A stretch of 32,209 nucleotides of DNA from a virus. Numbering within the stretch: position 1 is the stretch's first letter; each line of letters starts with the position of its first letter. Position numbers and translations under genes: made by a program. Below the pieces are notes generated by a model that ran no database searches, was not told the origin of the DNA, and saw nothing but the letters and a program-made list of their open reading frames with translations. The stretch is from the IMG/VR virus record IMGVR_UViG_3300028025_001287, positions 1-32,209 of that record; one strand, written 5' to 3'. Shown here in pieces: positions 17,626-26,651 of this stretch.

Positions 17626-19229
17626 GCTCTACCTTCTCCTTGTGGATTGCGTCCAGCCACCGTTGTGGTAGAGTCTGAATTGTTATTAGTTCTCTCAGCA
17701 TCTCTTTCACGGTTCCCTGCCAGATTTGCTCTGGAGTCAGTTGCTTGACGTGGTGACATTACAAATGGTTCATCGCCATCTGCCCTTTGTGGCAAGTCCA
17801 ACTTCTCACGAGCCTCGTTTGGAGTCATAACCTGTGTCTTTACATATCTTTCAATAATCTGTGATTGTGCAATTTCATCAGTCAAGGTAAGTTCATTAAA
17901 TTTAAGTTCAAGTATATCTGTTTTTTCTTTAATAATCTTATTGACAACCTTTTCCAAGTGCTTTTGGGCTGGGCGTGAAACCTGCTCCTTAAAAGTTCTA
18001 TCCTGTGAAAGTGCTGCAGCAATGCCTGAATCTGCTCCACCTAACTTAGAGATTGGAACTTGATGGGCAATGAGAATGTCATCACGGTTCTGTTTACGAT
18101 ACTCTTTAAATGAGCCATCTTGAATGCCGTTTTCAACAGCCTCCATTTTAAACTCAACCTTGTTTTGATCAGTATCTCCAGGAAGCGGGATATAAAGAGT
18201 TCTGTGTGACTGAGACTTAAGTCCAGTCTGCAAGAATCTAAACATCTTGTCTTCTCCCTCAGCAGATAATTTTGCACCCTTTAAGGTAACAACATATCTA
18301 GGAACAGCCTTATTCTCAAAGTAGTCAATATTGTATTGTGATGCAAGTTGATCACCAATAAGAGATGGCAATGCAGCAACAATGTCTGGAATACCATAGT
18401 ATGTGTTTAGAGGAGAGTATTCCTTATAATGAATAATCTCATTTGGTCTTGTGTCAGCAGTCATTGGGTTTTGATTGTTAGCCCCAAAATTACGGAAGTA
18501 AACTACGGAATTTCCAATAATTTGAACATATCCATCACGAAGACGGCGGACACGAACAGTTGTTGCTGGAATATGACCAACATATCCAATCTCTCCAGTT
18601 ACGGTACGACCAATTTCTAGGAAGCCGTTACCTGTAGCCTGAACATCTGTATAAAACTTTTCCATTGTCTTTGTAAAAGAATCATCATCATTAAGGTTTT
18701 CTAGCCAATCCTTTAATTCTAACTTCATTCTTTCAATACGGCGACGAGCACGGTCAACTGCTCCTTGATCATCATTCATTTCAAACCTTAACATTGTTCT
18801 ATCTGCTACCTCAAAGTAGTATCCAAGACCAACAACGTTTTCTACCTTTGCATCAATAGCAGCGTGATTAGCAAATGAAGTATCATAAAAGTTAGCCAAC
18901 TCATACATGTTATATGGTGGAGTAATTACATCAAATAGACCATAACCATTACGATATACAGTTCCAGGATTGATTGCCTTTGATGATGCATCTACACCAG
19001 ATGGTGTTGCATTTGCTGCATCTAGATATGCTGCTGTTGGAGTAATAACTGCCTTTGCAACATTCCGTGAAGTTTTTCTACGAAAGTTTTGATTTAAACC
19101 ATTATAGTCTTTAAGGTTTTCCCAAGACTTATTAAAAGGATCTTGTTCCTTAAATGGGCTATCTTCTTTTGGCTGGGTGTTTAACCCAACTCTTATATAA
19201 TCATCAGTCATCGCTACCATACTTATCAT
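17616..19229 (-). CDS. Portal protein
   Basis: 537 residues. Portal features include the helical-stem region with NDDDSFTKTMEKFYTDVQATGNG, the block IHYKEYSPLNTYYGIPDIVAAL typical of HK97/PBSX-type portals, then a DQLASQYNIDYFENKAVPRY segment and HQVPISKLGGADSG. The last ~50 residues are polar and disordered (Asn, Asp, Arg, Ser), as is usual. The portal is the dodecameric DNA entry ring. Three in-frame ATGs occur (19229, 19220, 19211); none has a convincing ribosome-binding site. The last gives an 8-base overlap with the upstream gene and the protein start MTDDYIRVG, so it is a real alternative. No terminase gene precedes it, unlike the usual order. Confidence 0.93.
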   Translation of the reverse strand: MISMVAMTDDYIRVGLNTQPKEDSPFKEQDPFNKSWENLKDYNGLNQNFRRKTSRNVAKAVITPTAAYLDAANATPSGVDASSKAINPGTVYRNGYGLFDVITPPYNMYELANFYDTSFANHAAIDAKVENVVGLGYYFEVADRTMLRFEMNDDQGAVDRARRRIERMKLELKDWLENLNDDDSFTKTMEKFYTDVQATGNGFLEIGRTVTGEIGYVGHIPATTVRVRRLRDGYVQIIGNSVVYFRNFGANNQNPMTADTRPNEIIHYKEYSPLNTYYGIPDIVAALPSLIGDQLASQYNIDYFENKAVPRYVVTLKGAKLSAEGEDKMFRFLQTGLKSQSHRTLYIPLPGDTDQNKVEFKMEAVENGIQDGSFKEYRKQNRDDILIAHQVPISKLGGADSGIAAALSQDRTFKEQVSRPAQKHLEKVVNKIIKEKTDILELKFNELTLTDEIAQSQIIERYVKTQVMTPNEAREKLDLPQRADGDEPFVMSPRQATDSRANLAGNRERDAERTNNNSDSTTTVAGRNPQGEGRASQ

Positions 19230-19575
19230 AGGTTTGTCGTGCTGCTACCCAAGCACCGTGGTCATTCATAGAAGGAATCAAACCGTTCTTCATTCTATCC
19301 ATTTGCTCAGAATACTCTTCTTCGCTAATTCTTGTTAGCCCAGGAACAAAAACGGGCTTTCCTTCACCATCATCGCCATAGTGCATAGCGGCTTTTCTTA
19401 ATTCTGCAATCTTTGAGATATCTCCACGCTCTGAAGGTATGTTTAAAACACTACCGCTTCCGTCAGTAAACCAATTGCCATCTGACTTTTTGTACACGTA
19501 TAGACCCCAATTGTAGTCTTTTTCTATTACTTTGCGTCGGACATTGCCAACTTTTTCAAGAATTTTGTCATCCAT
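19204..19575 (-). CDS. Conserved-type small protein upstream of portal, unknown function
   Basis: 123 residues from the ATG at 19575 (MDDKILEKVGNVRRKVIEKD). A GTG two codons upstream (19581) is possible, but TGC-TATACT ends seven bases before the ATG, the spacing expected of a leaderless start. The protein is small, charged and soluble, with WGLYVYKKSDGNWFTDGSGS and later GKPVFVPGLTRISEEEYSEQ. It ends in a short overlap with the portal gene, so the two are probably co-translated. I do not recognise a family. A role in packaging or portal assembly is possible from position only. Confidence 0.7.
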   Translation of the reverse strand: MDDKILEKVGNVRRKVIEKDYNWGLYVYKKSDGNWFTDGSGSVLNIPSERGDISKIAELRKAAMHYGDDGEGKPVFVPGLTRISEEEYSEQMDRMKNGLIPSMNDHGAWVAARQTYDKYGSDD

Positions 19576-19582
19576 AACCACA

Positions 19583-19591
19583 AGTATAGCA
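19583..19591 (-). promoter_or_regulatory. Extended -10 element that decides the start of the small pre-portal gene
   Basis: TGC-TATACT, seven bases before the ATG at 19575, which favours that ATG over the GTG at 19581 as a leaderless start. Confidence 0.55.
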
Positions 19592-19593
19592 TA

Positions 19594-22500
19594 CTATACT
19601 GGAATCTTGACCGTGGTCTGCCAATCTGTATCGGAATACAGTCTCAACTTTTCAGCATCAAATATCATGCCTTCAGAGTCATCAATGATAATCTTATTAG
19701 TTCCAAGGTAGGTTTTATAAACATCTGCAGGGTTAACTCCGTATAGGTCTGAAGCCTCAACTACCAATACACCTTCCCAAGTAAAGTTATTTAGCCAGTA
19801 CTGCCACTGGTAGTTTGTAACTCCATCAGTCTTAACCCTAAGCCAAGGTCTAGTAATAGTACTCTGTACCTGCTGTAGATTATTAGCCTGGTAGTAGGCT
19901 ATATTATTAAATAGCATTGGTCCTGTTAGATTAATACCGCCAAGGTATGAATCAAAGTTTAGGGCTGTTCCAAATGCAATTCCTAGTACACCCCACTCTT
20001 TAACTGTTAAGACTGGCTCTCTAACCAATATTCCATTCCAGTAATAGGCTAGTCCATTAAATGGTAAACCAGAGGCTAGGCTTTTTGCATATATCTTTGC
20101 CCTTGTTCCCTTTTCACTATCGGCAACCATATAAAACTTAATTGTGTCACCTTTATAGTCAATTTCAAACAACTCTGTTGGAATAATTGGGAACTGCTCA
20201 TCATCATATCTCATCCAAATTTGAGCAGCACTTACACGATAGTTTGCTGCTTGCTCTTGGTTGATTGGAACAGCAATACCACGATTAACCTGCTGATCAA
20301 ATTCTCCACGAACCTGTATTCCAGTTTTTCTATTTAGGTATAGATATGGCGTGCTTCCCTTATAAATGCTAAATGGGTTCTTTGATTTATAGTCATAGTA
20401 AATGCCAGAGCGCTTGTATGGAAATACGTTAAGACCAAATCTGGTTCCAATTGGGTTAAACGAGTTATTGTTCAATGCCTGTGATGCAAATTCTAGCCTG
20501 CTTAGTTTTATAGGCTTTGTTAAAATATTTCTAAGTTTAAACTCTAAATGAAAAACAATAGCCAAGTCATTAAAGTCTATAGTCTTTGTTGGGTAAATAA
20601 GGGTATTGTCAACAACCTCAAACTTTGTTGTTGCCCAAGATGGATGCTGATCTATATCAATTATCTTATCACTCTTTGGAGTCTCTACAATAGTAAAAGA
20701 ATCTTGCAAAGCGTTTGCACCTTCGGCAATATACTGGAAGGTTATATAACTTCTTATAGAAGCGCTTGACGTATCATACTCATAAAACTTTGCAGACTTT
20801 TCTAGCATATCTTGATAGTTAGCCCACCCAGTGTGAAGTATATTATCTAACTGTGCGTAAGTATGCTGAAATGGGTTCTTATATTCTTCTTTTAGATCGC
20901 CGTAGGTCCAACTTTCTAGTACCGTCTCAGTTTCTGAAAGTTTATCTGGTGATGGATATCCTATATTAAACTGTAAAAAATCTAAATCATAAAATTGGTT
21001 GCCAACATCATTAGTTACAAATTGAGCAAAATATGATAGTGGAAGATAGTCTTGCCAATATCCAGAAACACCAATATCTAAGAAGAACTTGTCATAAGCC
21101 TCTGTTGGCAATAATGTATAACTTGCTGTATGGGCTATTAGAGCAATAGCATTTTCTTCTTCCAGCACTCCGCTAATTGATAGGTCATCAAATATTGCTA
21201 TTCCAGTAGACAAAAAGTAATCAGAAATACTAGAAGCATTAAATCCAGTACATAGACCGAACGAATAAATTTTACCAGTAAAAGTATTTAGTGGTTCTTC
21301 ATCTCCGCCGATGTATGTTTGTAGCCCATTTTGATTACCAAAAAATGCTGAAACATTTTCTCCAAAATTATTTGAAATATCATCTAGGTTAATTCCAACA
21401 GAAAACAACTGATCAGACTCTAAAGATGCTGTTGTGTATAACTCTTCATCTGTTCCATTATAGTTAAGAACATATTTAATAACATCTTCTTCTTGCTTAA
21501 TTATAAAGTAATCTCCAGTTAATGTGCTATATATCTTGATTAGTGTTTGTGGCTGTACGGTTGGTCCCGACTCTGGTCCTATGTCTGATGTACTGAATAC
21601 TCCATATATAGCCTTTACCTGATCATTTAATATATTAAACCTTGGGAAGTTAAAATAGCATTGTTCTGAATTCCATCCAACATTAGGTCTAAATGTAATG
21701 AATTTATAAGGTTCAACTGGTCCAGACTCTACTGTTTGAACTGCCTGACAATCATCATATAGGTCTTGTAGTGTTTTTGAATCTAAAAATATTTCTGGAA
21801 GTTCATATTCTGGAGTTGTCAAAGATGTTGAAGTTGTAGTTAAGTTATCAAAACTACCCTGCTGCCATTGTGCAAAATCTGGGTAAGTATAGTTAGAAGT
21901 ATAATCGGCAAATGGATAATCTATAAAAGCAGATGTTCCACCGTAGGCTGAGTTAATGCCTTCTGGAGACAAAACACCTTGACCGTATACCCATCTACGC
22001 TTTGCAACAGTAATTGGAATTTGATATGAATATATTGCAACACAGTCAATTTCTACTGGAGTAACATCTGAGTAGGCATAAAAGCCAAGCCAGTCTTGTG
22101 AATCTCCATTTAGTGTTTCTTCTGGCAAAGTAATAGTTGCAGTATCTATTGCCATAGATATAACTTCTTCACCATTTAATAATACTGTTGCTGAGTTTCT
22201 AATTAAACGAACCTGAATAAGCATTGGTCTAACCCATTCACCAACAAAGTGTGAAGCAAAGTTGTCTCCTATTACAAGAGTTAAAAATCCACCCTCAACA
22301 TAAAGACCATTAGATCCAGCAATAGGACCAAATATTCTTTTTGGTGTTGATGCACTTGAGTTAATTCTTGCCCAAAACTCTACAGTATACTCTTTATATC
22401 TTCCTGCCTCATTTAAAAATCCTTTTCCTGGAACTATCAAAGAAGGTCTTCCTGAATTATTTGGAATTAGTCTAGTAACACCTGATGCTCCATAAACAAG

Positions 22501-23250
22501 AGGGATGCTTGTATTTTTAGCAAGCAAAGCATTATTATTTACAATGTAGTAGCCCTGGTTTCCAGATAAACCGTATGCTGCTGCTGGAACAACTTTGTCT
22601 GTTGTAGTAATTGCTATAGTTGATGGAAAAGTCTGGGGTGTAATGCCTAAAGACGTTGTGTTAAACTCTTCAGACCATTGACCAACACTTATTCCGTTTA
22701 AATAAAATTGATAGGCTTCTGGGGTTGGTCCACCACTTACTGTGGCAATTTTTACAACTGCACGAAGATTAGTAAACTCATTAGGAACTTCAAATGTTCC
22801 AGATATGAAACCCCATTTTTGGAAAAGATTTGTATCAAAAGTTTCTAGTTTTTGCACTGTCAGAGATGTTGTAGTATCTGTATATTCGTATCCAATTGAA
22901 ACTGAATCTAAATAGGCGCTGTTTGAATAAAAGTACCCACCAACAGAAAATGTACCAAGATCAGAGTTTAAGTCTTGAAAATTTACTAAATCTGGACTAA
23001 TACAAATAATATCATTAGTGGCTCCAGTTGGGACATCTCCTTGAAGTTCTACAGTTATGCTATCTTTAAATGGCTCATCTGTTGTTGTTCCTTCTGAAGC
23101 AGTACCGCCAGTTACTGACCACTCATTCTCAACATCACGTTGAGCCTCAGTAATTAGGGTTATGTAATCAGCCTGATCATCTAACGCCCAAAGAACTAGC
23201 GGATGTTCGCTGTATATCTTTTCTGCATATAAATTGGAAGGGTTAGACAT
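19594..23250 (-). CDS. Large virion-associated protein with multiple concanavalin/LamG-like domains
   Basis: 1218 residues, beginning MSNPSNLYAEKIYSEHPLVL. It is predicted to be nearly all beta. Several stretches have the pattern of concanavalin/LamG sandwiches: about 95-205, about 285-410 (EYTVEFWARINSS, ATVLLNGEEV, IDCVAIYSYQIP), about 610-680 (FTGKIYSFGLCTGFN) and about 890-1130 (YYWNGILVREPVL, FNNIAYYQAN). Such domains bind sugars or proteins in phage fibres and minor tail proteins. It has no signal peptide, membrane helix or visible catalytic site. It lies between the reductase and the portal block, away from the tail genes, with an AGGAG site and a TGC-TATAAT element 17 bases before the ATG. 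A surface adhesin or head/tail appendage role is inferred. Confidence 0.8.
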   Translation of the reverse strand: MSNPSNLYAEKIYSEHPLVLWALDDQADYITLITEAQRDVENEWSVTGGTASEGTTTDEPFKDSITVELQGDVPTGATNDIICISPDLVNFQDLNSDLGTFSVGGYFYSNSAYLDSVSIGYEYTDTTTSLTVQKLETFDTNLFQKWGFISGTFEVPNEFTNLRAVVKIATVSGGPTPEAYQFYLNGISVGQWSEEFNTTSLGITPQTFPSTIAITTTDKVVPAAAYGLSGNQGYYIVNNNALLAKNTSIPLVYGASGVTRLIPNNSGRPSLIVPGKGFLNEAGRYKEYTVEFWARINSSASTPKRIFGPIAGSNGLYVEGGFLTLVIGDNFASHFVGEWVRPMLIQVRLIRNSATVLLNGEEVISMAIDTATITLPEETLNGDSQDWLGFYAYSDVTPVEIDCVAIYSYQIPITVAKRRWVYGQGVLSPEGINSAYGGTSAFIDYPFADYTSNYTYPDFAQWQQGSFDNLTTTSTSLTTPEYELPEIFLDSKTLQDLYDDCQAVQTVESGPVEPYKFITFRPNVGWNSEQCYFNFPRFNILNDQVKAIYGVFSTSDIGPESGPTVQPQTLIKIYSTLTGDYFIIKQEEDVIKYVLNYNGTDEELYTTASLESDQLFSVGINLDDISNNFGENVSAFFGNQNGLQTYIGGDEEPLNTFTGKIYSFGLCTGFNASSISDYFLSTGIAIFDDLSISGVLEEENAIALIAHTASYTLLPTEAYDKFFLDIGVSGYWQDYLPLSYFAQFVTNDVGNQFYDLDFLQFNIGYPSPDKLSETETVLESWTYGDLKEEYKNPFQHTYAQLDNILHTGWANYQDMLEKSAKFYEYDTSSASIRSYITFQYIAEGANALQDSFTIVETPKSDKIIDIDQHPSWATTKFEVVDNTLIYPTKTIDFNDLAIVFHLEFKLRNILTKPIKLSRLEFASQALNNNSFNPIGTRFGLNVFPYKRSGIYYDYKSKNPFSIYKGSTPYLYLNRKTGIQVRGEFDQQVNRGIAVPINQEQAANYRVSAAQIWMRYDDEQFPIIPTELFEIDYKGDTIKFYMVADSEKGTRAKIYAKSLASGLPFNGLAYYWNGILVREPVLTVKEWGVLGIAFGTALNFDSYLGGINLTGPMLFNNIAYYQANNLQQVQSTITRPWLRVKTDGVTNYQWQYWLNNFTWEGVLVVEASDLYGVNPADVYKTYLGTNKIIIDDSEGMIFDAEKLRLYSDTDWQTTVKIPV

Positions 23251-23267
23251 TTTTCTCCTATCCCCTT

Positions 23268-23276
23268 ATTATAGCA
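23268..23276 (-). promoter_or_regulatory. Extended -10 element before the 1218-residue gene
   Basis: TGC-TATAAT, 17 bases before the ATG, with AGGAG about four bases before the ATG. No -35 box is seen. Confidence 0.55.
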
Positions 23277-23285
23277 GGCTAGAGA

Positions 23286-25316
23286 CTAATAAAGTTTGAT
23301 CTCACAAGCATCTGTAGAACAATACTTTTCAGACTCGGCATCTAGATTATCCTTGCCATCATAAATAGCAGACCAATCAATCTTGCCAATTGTTCCTACG
23401 TAAGCATTATATTCTTCTCGTGTGATCTCTGTATAAGGCTGTTGCGGATAAGTCTTATTTCCCATTGGAAGGAATGAGACTGCCTTGAGTTGTCCCTCGT
23501 ACATGTTGAGTGCTGGAGCAACAAACTTTTTCTCTTCTTCCTTATCAAATGATAGTGTTACAGAAACACCATTATCTGACCAGTACTTCTGAGCAGTTGC
23601 TGCCAAACCAATTTTTTCAAATAGGCTAACCTGCTTCTCAGAACGCTTATGTCCTGACGCAACTGGAAAATATACAACTTGTGTATTTGCTGATACAAGA
23701 TCTGCTTCAATCTTATACCCTGCTGCTTTAAATAAATGAAGCATTGGATCTTGATCTCCAAAACGAATAGCACGAAGATAGAATTCTCCGCCAGGTCCCC
23801 AGTGAACTCCAGGTGTAGCACCAGAGAGAAGTGAGACAGATCCTGAAGGCTTAACAGTTGTTACACGAACTGATTCACGAACACATAGCCACTCGGAATA
23901 GGAATGATCGTATTTACGAATTGTATTATATCCTTCATCCATCCATTCACGAATAACTGGAAGACCGTGCTCATCAGCAAATGCAGCAATACCTGTAAGA
24001 GATGTACCAATACGGCGGTTACGTTGCATAATACCGTTTGTCTGTTGCCAATGCGTTGGCATAAGAGTAACAGTCTTACCATACAAATATGCAAACTTCA
24101 ATGTCTTTAGAAAGTCTTCTTTAGATTCATGACGGTTTAAGTGCACTTCTACAAGTGTACAAAGTTCATATGATTCCAATGGCTGCTCTGCACAAGGATT
24201 AAAACCCATAATTCTAGAATCTTTTCCATCTGCAGGATCTGCAAGACGACCAAAGTTTCTAGCAACATCAAGCCAAATAAAACCTGGCTCGCCATTATCT
24301 GCAATTAGGTCAACATAGTCTTCATACTTTGTTCCTACTTCTGCAGCAATAGAATTATTACTCATCCATGCCCAACCTGGTTTTTCTGGATCATATGAGT
24401 TGCGTTCTGGAAATACCTCTGGATTTTTAAGATTAATAAAACCTTCATCTCCAGGAGAGCCCAAAGCAAGAGTTGCTGAGCGACGAACATTGCCAGATAC
24501 TACACATGTCCCAATAAGATTTACAATGTCGACAATAGCACGAGAATCAAGAACTTCTCCCGCTCTAGAGCCAATTACATTACGAATCCGTGTATGGAGA
24601 TCAATAAGTGGTGCTGGACCGCTTGCAACGCCTCCAAAGCCTTTAATAGGGGCTCCTAGAGGACGGATAAGGTCATAGTTGAACTCTTGGATAGGTTGAT
24701 TTTGGCGCAGGAAGGAGTTAATTAAGAGACGAACTGATTCTACCCAACCTTCACGGGTGTCTGGGATTTCATAGATTGAGGCTGGTTCTGTAGGAGCATA
24801 GATAGGCATCTGCTTATCCTGACCAATGGTATCAAACCCTACACCTATACCTAACATCAATGCATCCATTACCCAAGCGAACAAGGCTCCTGGATCATTA
24901 CGATCAATATCACGAGTGGATACCATAGCACAGTTTTGAAGGGAAGCAGAGTTACGCTTCTCCATAGTCATAGGTGTGCCAAATGCCCAGAGTCCACGAC
25001 CTGGTGGTGTCCACTTTAACTCAAACATTCTTTGAAAGGCTTCTTGTGCAGACTTCTGTGCTTTGTTATCGTTCCATGGTAGGCGATTATCTTTAGCATG
25101 GTTCTTTTGTACTGAATACATACCCTCGATTACACGACGGCAAACCTCATGCCAGCGTTCCTTTGTACCGTCTTCTTTAACACGAGAATATGTACGAATA
25201 AATGTAATTTCTCCTAACGAGTTTGAGCCTGCGTCTGAAAAGCCAAAAGGTGCTGGCACATTATTATATTTATTTACAAAATCCTCCGACAAACGGAATG
25301 AGAAAACATCTGACAT
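23286..25316 (-). CDS. nrdJ: Class II adenosylcobalamin-dependent ribonucleoside-triphosphate reductase
   Basis: 676 residues, similar to the monomeric RTPR type (739 residues in Lactobacillus leichmannii) and somewhat shorter. The key residues are visible: Cys129 (NCAMVST) and Cys386 (ESYELC) as the redox pair, Asn373, Cys375 and Glu377 in NPCAEQ as the thiyl radical and proton-transfer site, with Cys375 and Cys386 eleven apart as in RTPR. The C-terminal CSTDAC (666-671) is the CxxxxC relay pair that is re-reduced by thioredoxin. VKPSGSVSLLSGATPG at 489-504 is the family's substrate-loop region. It converts ribonucleoside triphosphates to deoxy forms using coenzyme B12 and needs no oxygen. 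It has its own promoter and an AAAGG site, and it sits unusually inside the structural genes. It appears intact. Confidence 0.95.
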   Translation of the reverse strand: MSDVFSFRLSEDFVNKYNNVPAPFGFSDAGSNSLGEITFIRTYSRVKEDGTKERWHEVCRRVIEGMYSVQKNHAKDNRLPWNDNKAQKSAQEAFQRMFELKWTPPGRGLWAFGTPMTMEKRNSASLQNCAMVSTRDIDRNDPGALFAWVMDALMLGIGVGFDTIGQDKQMPIYAPTEPASIYEIPDTREGWVESVRLLINSFLRQNQPIQEFNYDLIRPLGAPIKGFGGVASGPAPLIDLHTRIRNVIGSRAGEVLDSRAIVDIVNLIGTCVVSGNVRRSATLALGSPGDEGFINLKNPEVFPERNSYDPEKPGWAWMSNNSIAAEVGTKYEDYVDLIADNGEPGFIWLDVARNFGRLADPADGKDSRIMGFNPCAEQPLESYELCTLVEVHLNRHESKEDFLKTLKFAYLYGKTVTLMPTHWQQTNGIMQRNRRIGTSLTGIAAFADEHGLPVIREWMDEGYNTIRKYDHSYSEWLCVRESVRVTTVKPSGSVSLLSGATPGVHWGPGGEFYLRAIRFGDQDPMLHLFKAAGYKIEADLVSANTQVVYFPVASGHKRSEKQVSLFEKIGLAATAQKYWSDNGVSVTLSFDKEEEKKFVAPALNMYEGQLKAVSFLPMGNKTYPQQPYTEITREEYNAYVGTIGKIDWSAIYDGKDNLDAESEKYCSTDACEIKLY

Positions 25317-25372
25317 TTATTTACCTTTCATAGAAAATTAATAGAGTACTTCACAAATTCGGAAGTAGTCTT

Positions 25373-25400
25373 AGTATATCATAGATTTATAAAAAGTAAA
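25373..25400 (-). promoter_or_regulatory. Promoter of the ribonucleotide reductase gene
   Basis: TTTACT (25400-25395), 16-base spacer, TGA-TATACT (-10 at 25378-25373), about 57 bases before the reductase ATG. It lies in the 146-base gap 25317-25462, so the enzyme can be expressed separately from the fibre genes. Confidence 0.6.
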
Positions 25401-25424
25401 TACGCATAAAACATACACTAAACG

Positions 25425-25440
25425 TTAACTTTATAGTTAA
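25425..25440. repeat. Inverted repeat in the gap before the reductase promoter
   Basis: TTAACT / AGTTAA around TTAT, 25 bases upstream of the reductase -35 box. It could be an operator or the weak end of the fibre transcript; there is no T run for a clear terminator. The rest of the gap is AT-rich with nothing else recognised. Confidence 0.3.
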
Positions 25441-25462
25441 GCACTTTTGTTTTTATTAAGTA

Positions 25463-26614
25463 CTATGCACCAATTAGCATAAATTCGCTAAATGCAGCGC
25501 CTGCTGCAGGTGTTGACCATTGTACACCAGAGCCAGTTGATTGTAATACTTGACCGCTTGTTCCTGTACCACCACCTGCTGTTAGTGAACCAGAAAGGGT
25601 GGCATTTGATAGTGTTAGACCAGCAATTGTAGTTACTGTTGCACCAGATGCAATTGACGTTGATCCAAGCGTTGGTGCTAAATATCCTGAAACAGTTGCC
25701 CAAGATAAAGTTCCTGCACCATCATTTGTAAGATATTTTCCTGAATTAGATGTTTGTGATGGAAGAAGAGCAGTTGCTGCAGCCATTGCAGTTGTTTGTC
25801 CAGTTCCACCTTTATTTATTGCAATAGTATCTGCAGACCATGTACCAGTGGTGACTGTACCTAGTGTGACAAGTGATGTATTTCCTGCTGTAGGAGACTT
25901 TGAATCAATCTGTGTTTGAATTGCTGATGTTACTCCGTTAAGATAACCAATCTCTGTATCAGAAACATCTGTAACTCTAAGTTGTACAGTTCCTGTAGCA
26001 TCTGGAAGAGTAATAGTTCTATCATCGGTTGGGTCAGTTACTGTTAAAGTAGTTTCAAATGCATCTGCCGTTGTACCCTCAAAAACAAAGGCATTTTGAA
26101 TATTGACAGTTGTTGAATTTACTGTCGTTGTAGTTCCATTTACAGTTAGATTTCCAGACAAAGTTAGGTCTGCTGCATTAACAGTTCCAGTAAATGTTGG
26201 GTTTGCTAAAGTAGCATATGAAGAAAGATCTGTTGTTAACGCTACTGTTCCTGTAGAGTTGGGAAATGTAATGGTTCTGTCAGCAGTTGGGTCTGTTACT
26301 ACTAAAGTGGTTTCATAAGCATCTGCTGTACCTTCAAAAATAATACCTGCTGGAGCAAGAATATTTTTGCTTCCATCAAGTTCTGCAACTCCATTTACTG
26401 CACTTTTTTCGCTATCTGGAATATAAGAACCAAGACTGGTATCTAGTGAAGATGAACTTACAATATAATCTAATTCAGACCAAAGACTACTTCCGTCACC
26501 AACTTTAATTTGACCAAGGGTACTATTATATCCAATTTCACCTTCGTTAAGGATTGGATCTGCTGTATTCCACTCAGAGGTAGTACCTCTACGAACTTGA
26601 ATTCTAGTTGCCAT
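25463..26614 (-). CDS. Tail fibre protein with Mtd-like N-terminus
   Basis: 383 residues. Residues 1-50 (MATRIQVRRGTTSEWN, EGEIGYNSTLGQIKVGDGSS) match the short attachment domain at the start of many phage fibres, including the N-terminal region of the major tropism determinant Mtd. Two copies of a ~35-residue repeat follow at 92-125 and 177-211 (FEGT.AD..ETTL...DPT.DRTIT), with LSGNLTVNGTTTTVNST between them. The rest is Gly/Thr/Ser-rich and ends SEFMLIGA. It is predicted to be a trimeric beta fibre. GGAGG lies seven bases before the ATG and TGG-TATAAT 24 bases before. The repeats are shared with the 737-residue gene upstream. No reverse transcriptase is present in the window. Confidence 0.85.
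   Translation of the reverse strand: MATRIQVRRGTTSEWNTADPILNEGEIGYNSTLGQIKVGDGSSLWSELDYIVSSSSLDTSLGSYIPDSEKSAVNGVAELDGSKNILAPAGIIFEGTADAYETTLVVTDPTADRTITFPNSTGTVALTTDLSSYATLANPTFTGTVNAADLTLSGNLTVNGTTTTVNSTTVNIQNAFVFEGTTADAFETTLTVTDPTDDRTITLPDATGTVQLRVTDVSDTEIGYLNGVTSAIQTQIDSKSPTAGNTSLVTLGTVTTGTWSADTIAINKGGTGQTTAMAAATALLPSQTSNSGKYLTNDGAGTLSWATVSGYLAPTLGSTSIASGATVTTIAGLTLSNATLSGSLTAGGGTGTSGQVLQSTGSGVQWSTPAAGAAFSEFMLIGA
25982..26086 (-). repeat. Fibre repeat module, copy in Mtd-like fibre (residues 177-211)
   Basis: One of five copies of a ~35-residue module FEG..AD..ETTL...DPT.DRTIT; the second copy in this gene is at 26240-26341 (residues 92-125). Confidence 0.75.
26240..26341 (-). repeat. 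Fibre repeat module, copy in Mtd-like fibre (residues 92-125)
   Basis: FEGTADAYETTLVVTDPTAD followed by RTITFPNSTGTVAL; related in protein and DNA to the copies in the 737-residue fibre. Confidence 0.75.
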
Positions 26615-26638
26615 TAGTAAACCTCCACAATATTAATC

Positions 26639-26647
26639 ATTATACCA
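26639..26647 (-). promoter_or_regulatory. Extended -10 element before the Mtd-like fibre gene
   Basis: TGG-TATAAT, 24 bases before the ATG, with GGAGG seven bases before the ATG. A short-leader promoter. Confidence 0.55.
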
Positions 26648-26651
26648 GAAT

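Noticed and set aside
25411-25430. Possible NrdR box (ACACTA half-site) upstream of the reductase gene
   Set aside because: Only one half-site fits; the second half does not match the 16-base consensus and there is no second box at the usual spacing.
25443-25467. Hairpin after the Mtd-like fibre gene as a terminator
   Set aside because: The stem is seven bases with a G-T pair and an 11-base AT-rich loop, with no T run; too weak to call.
25463-26614. Diversity-generating retroelement suggested by the Mtd-like N-terminus
   Set aside because: No reverse transcriptase, template repeat or adenine-biased variable region is visible in the window; the similarity is limited to the attachment domain.
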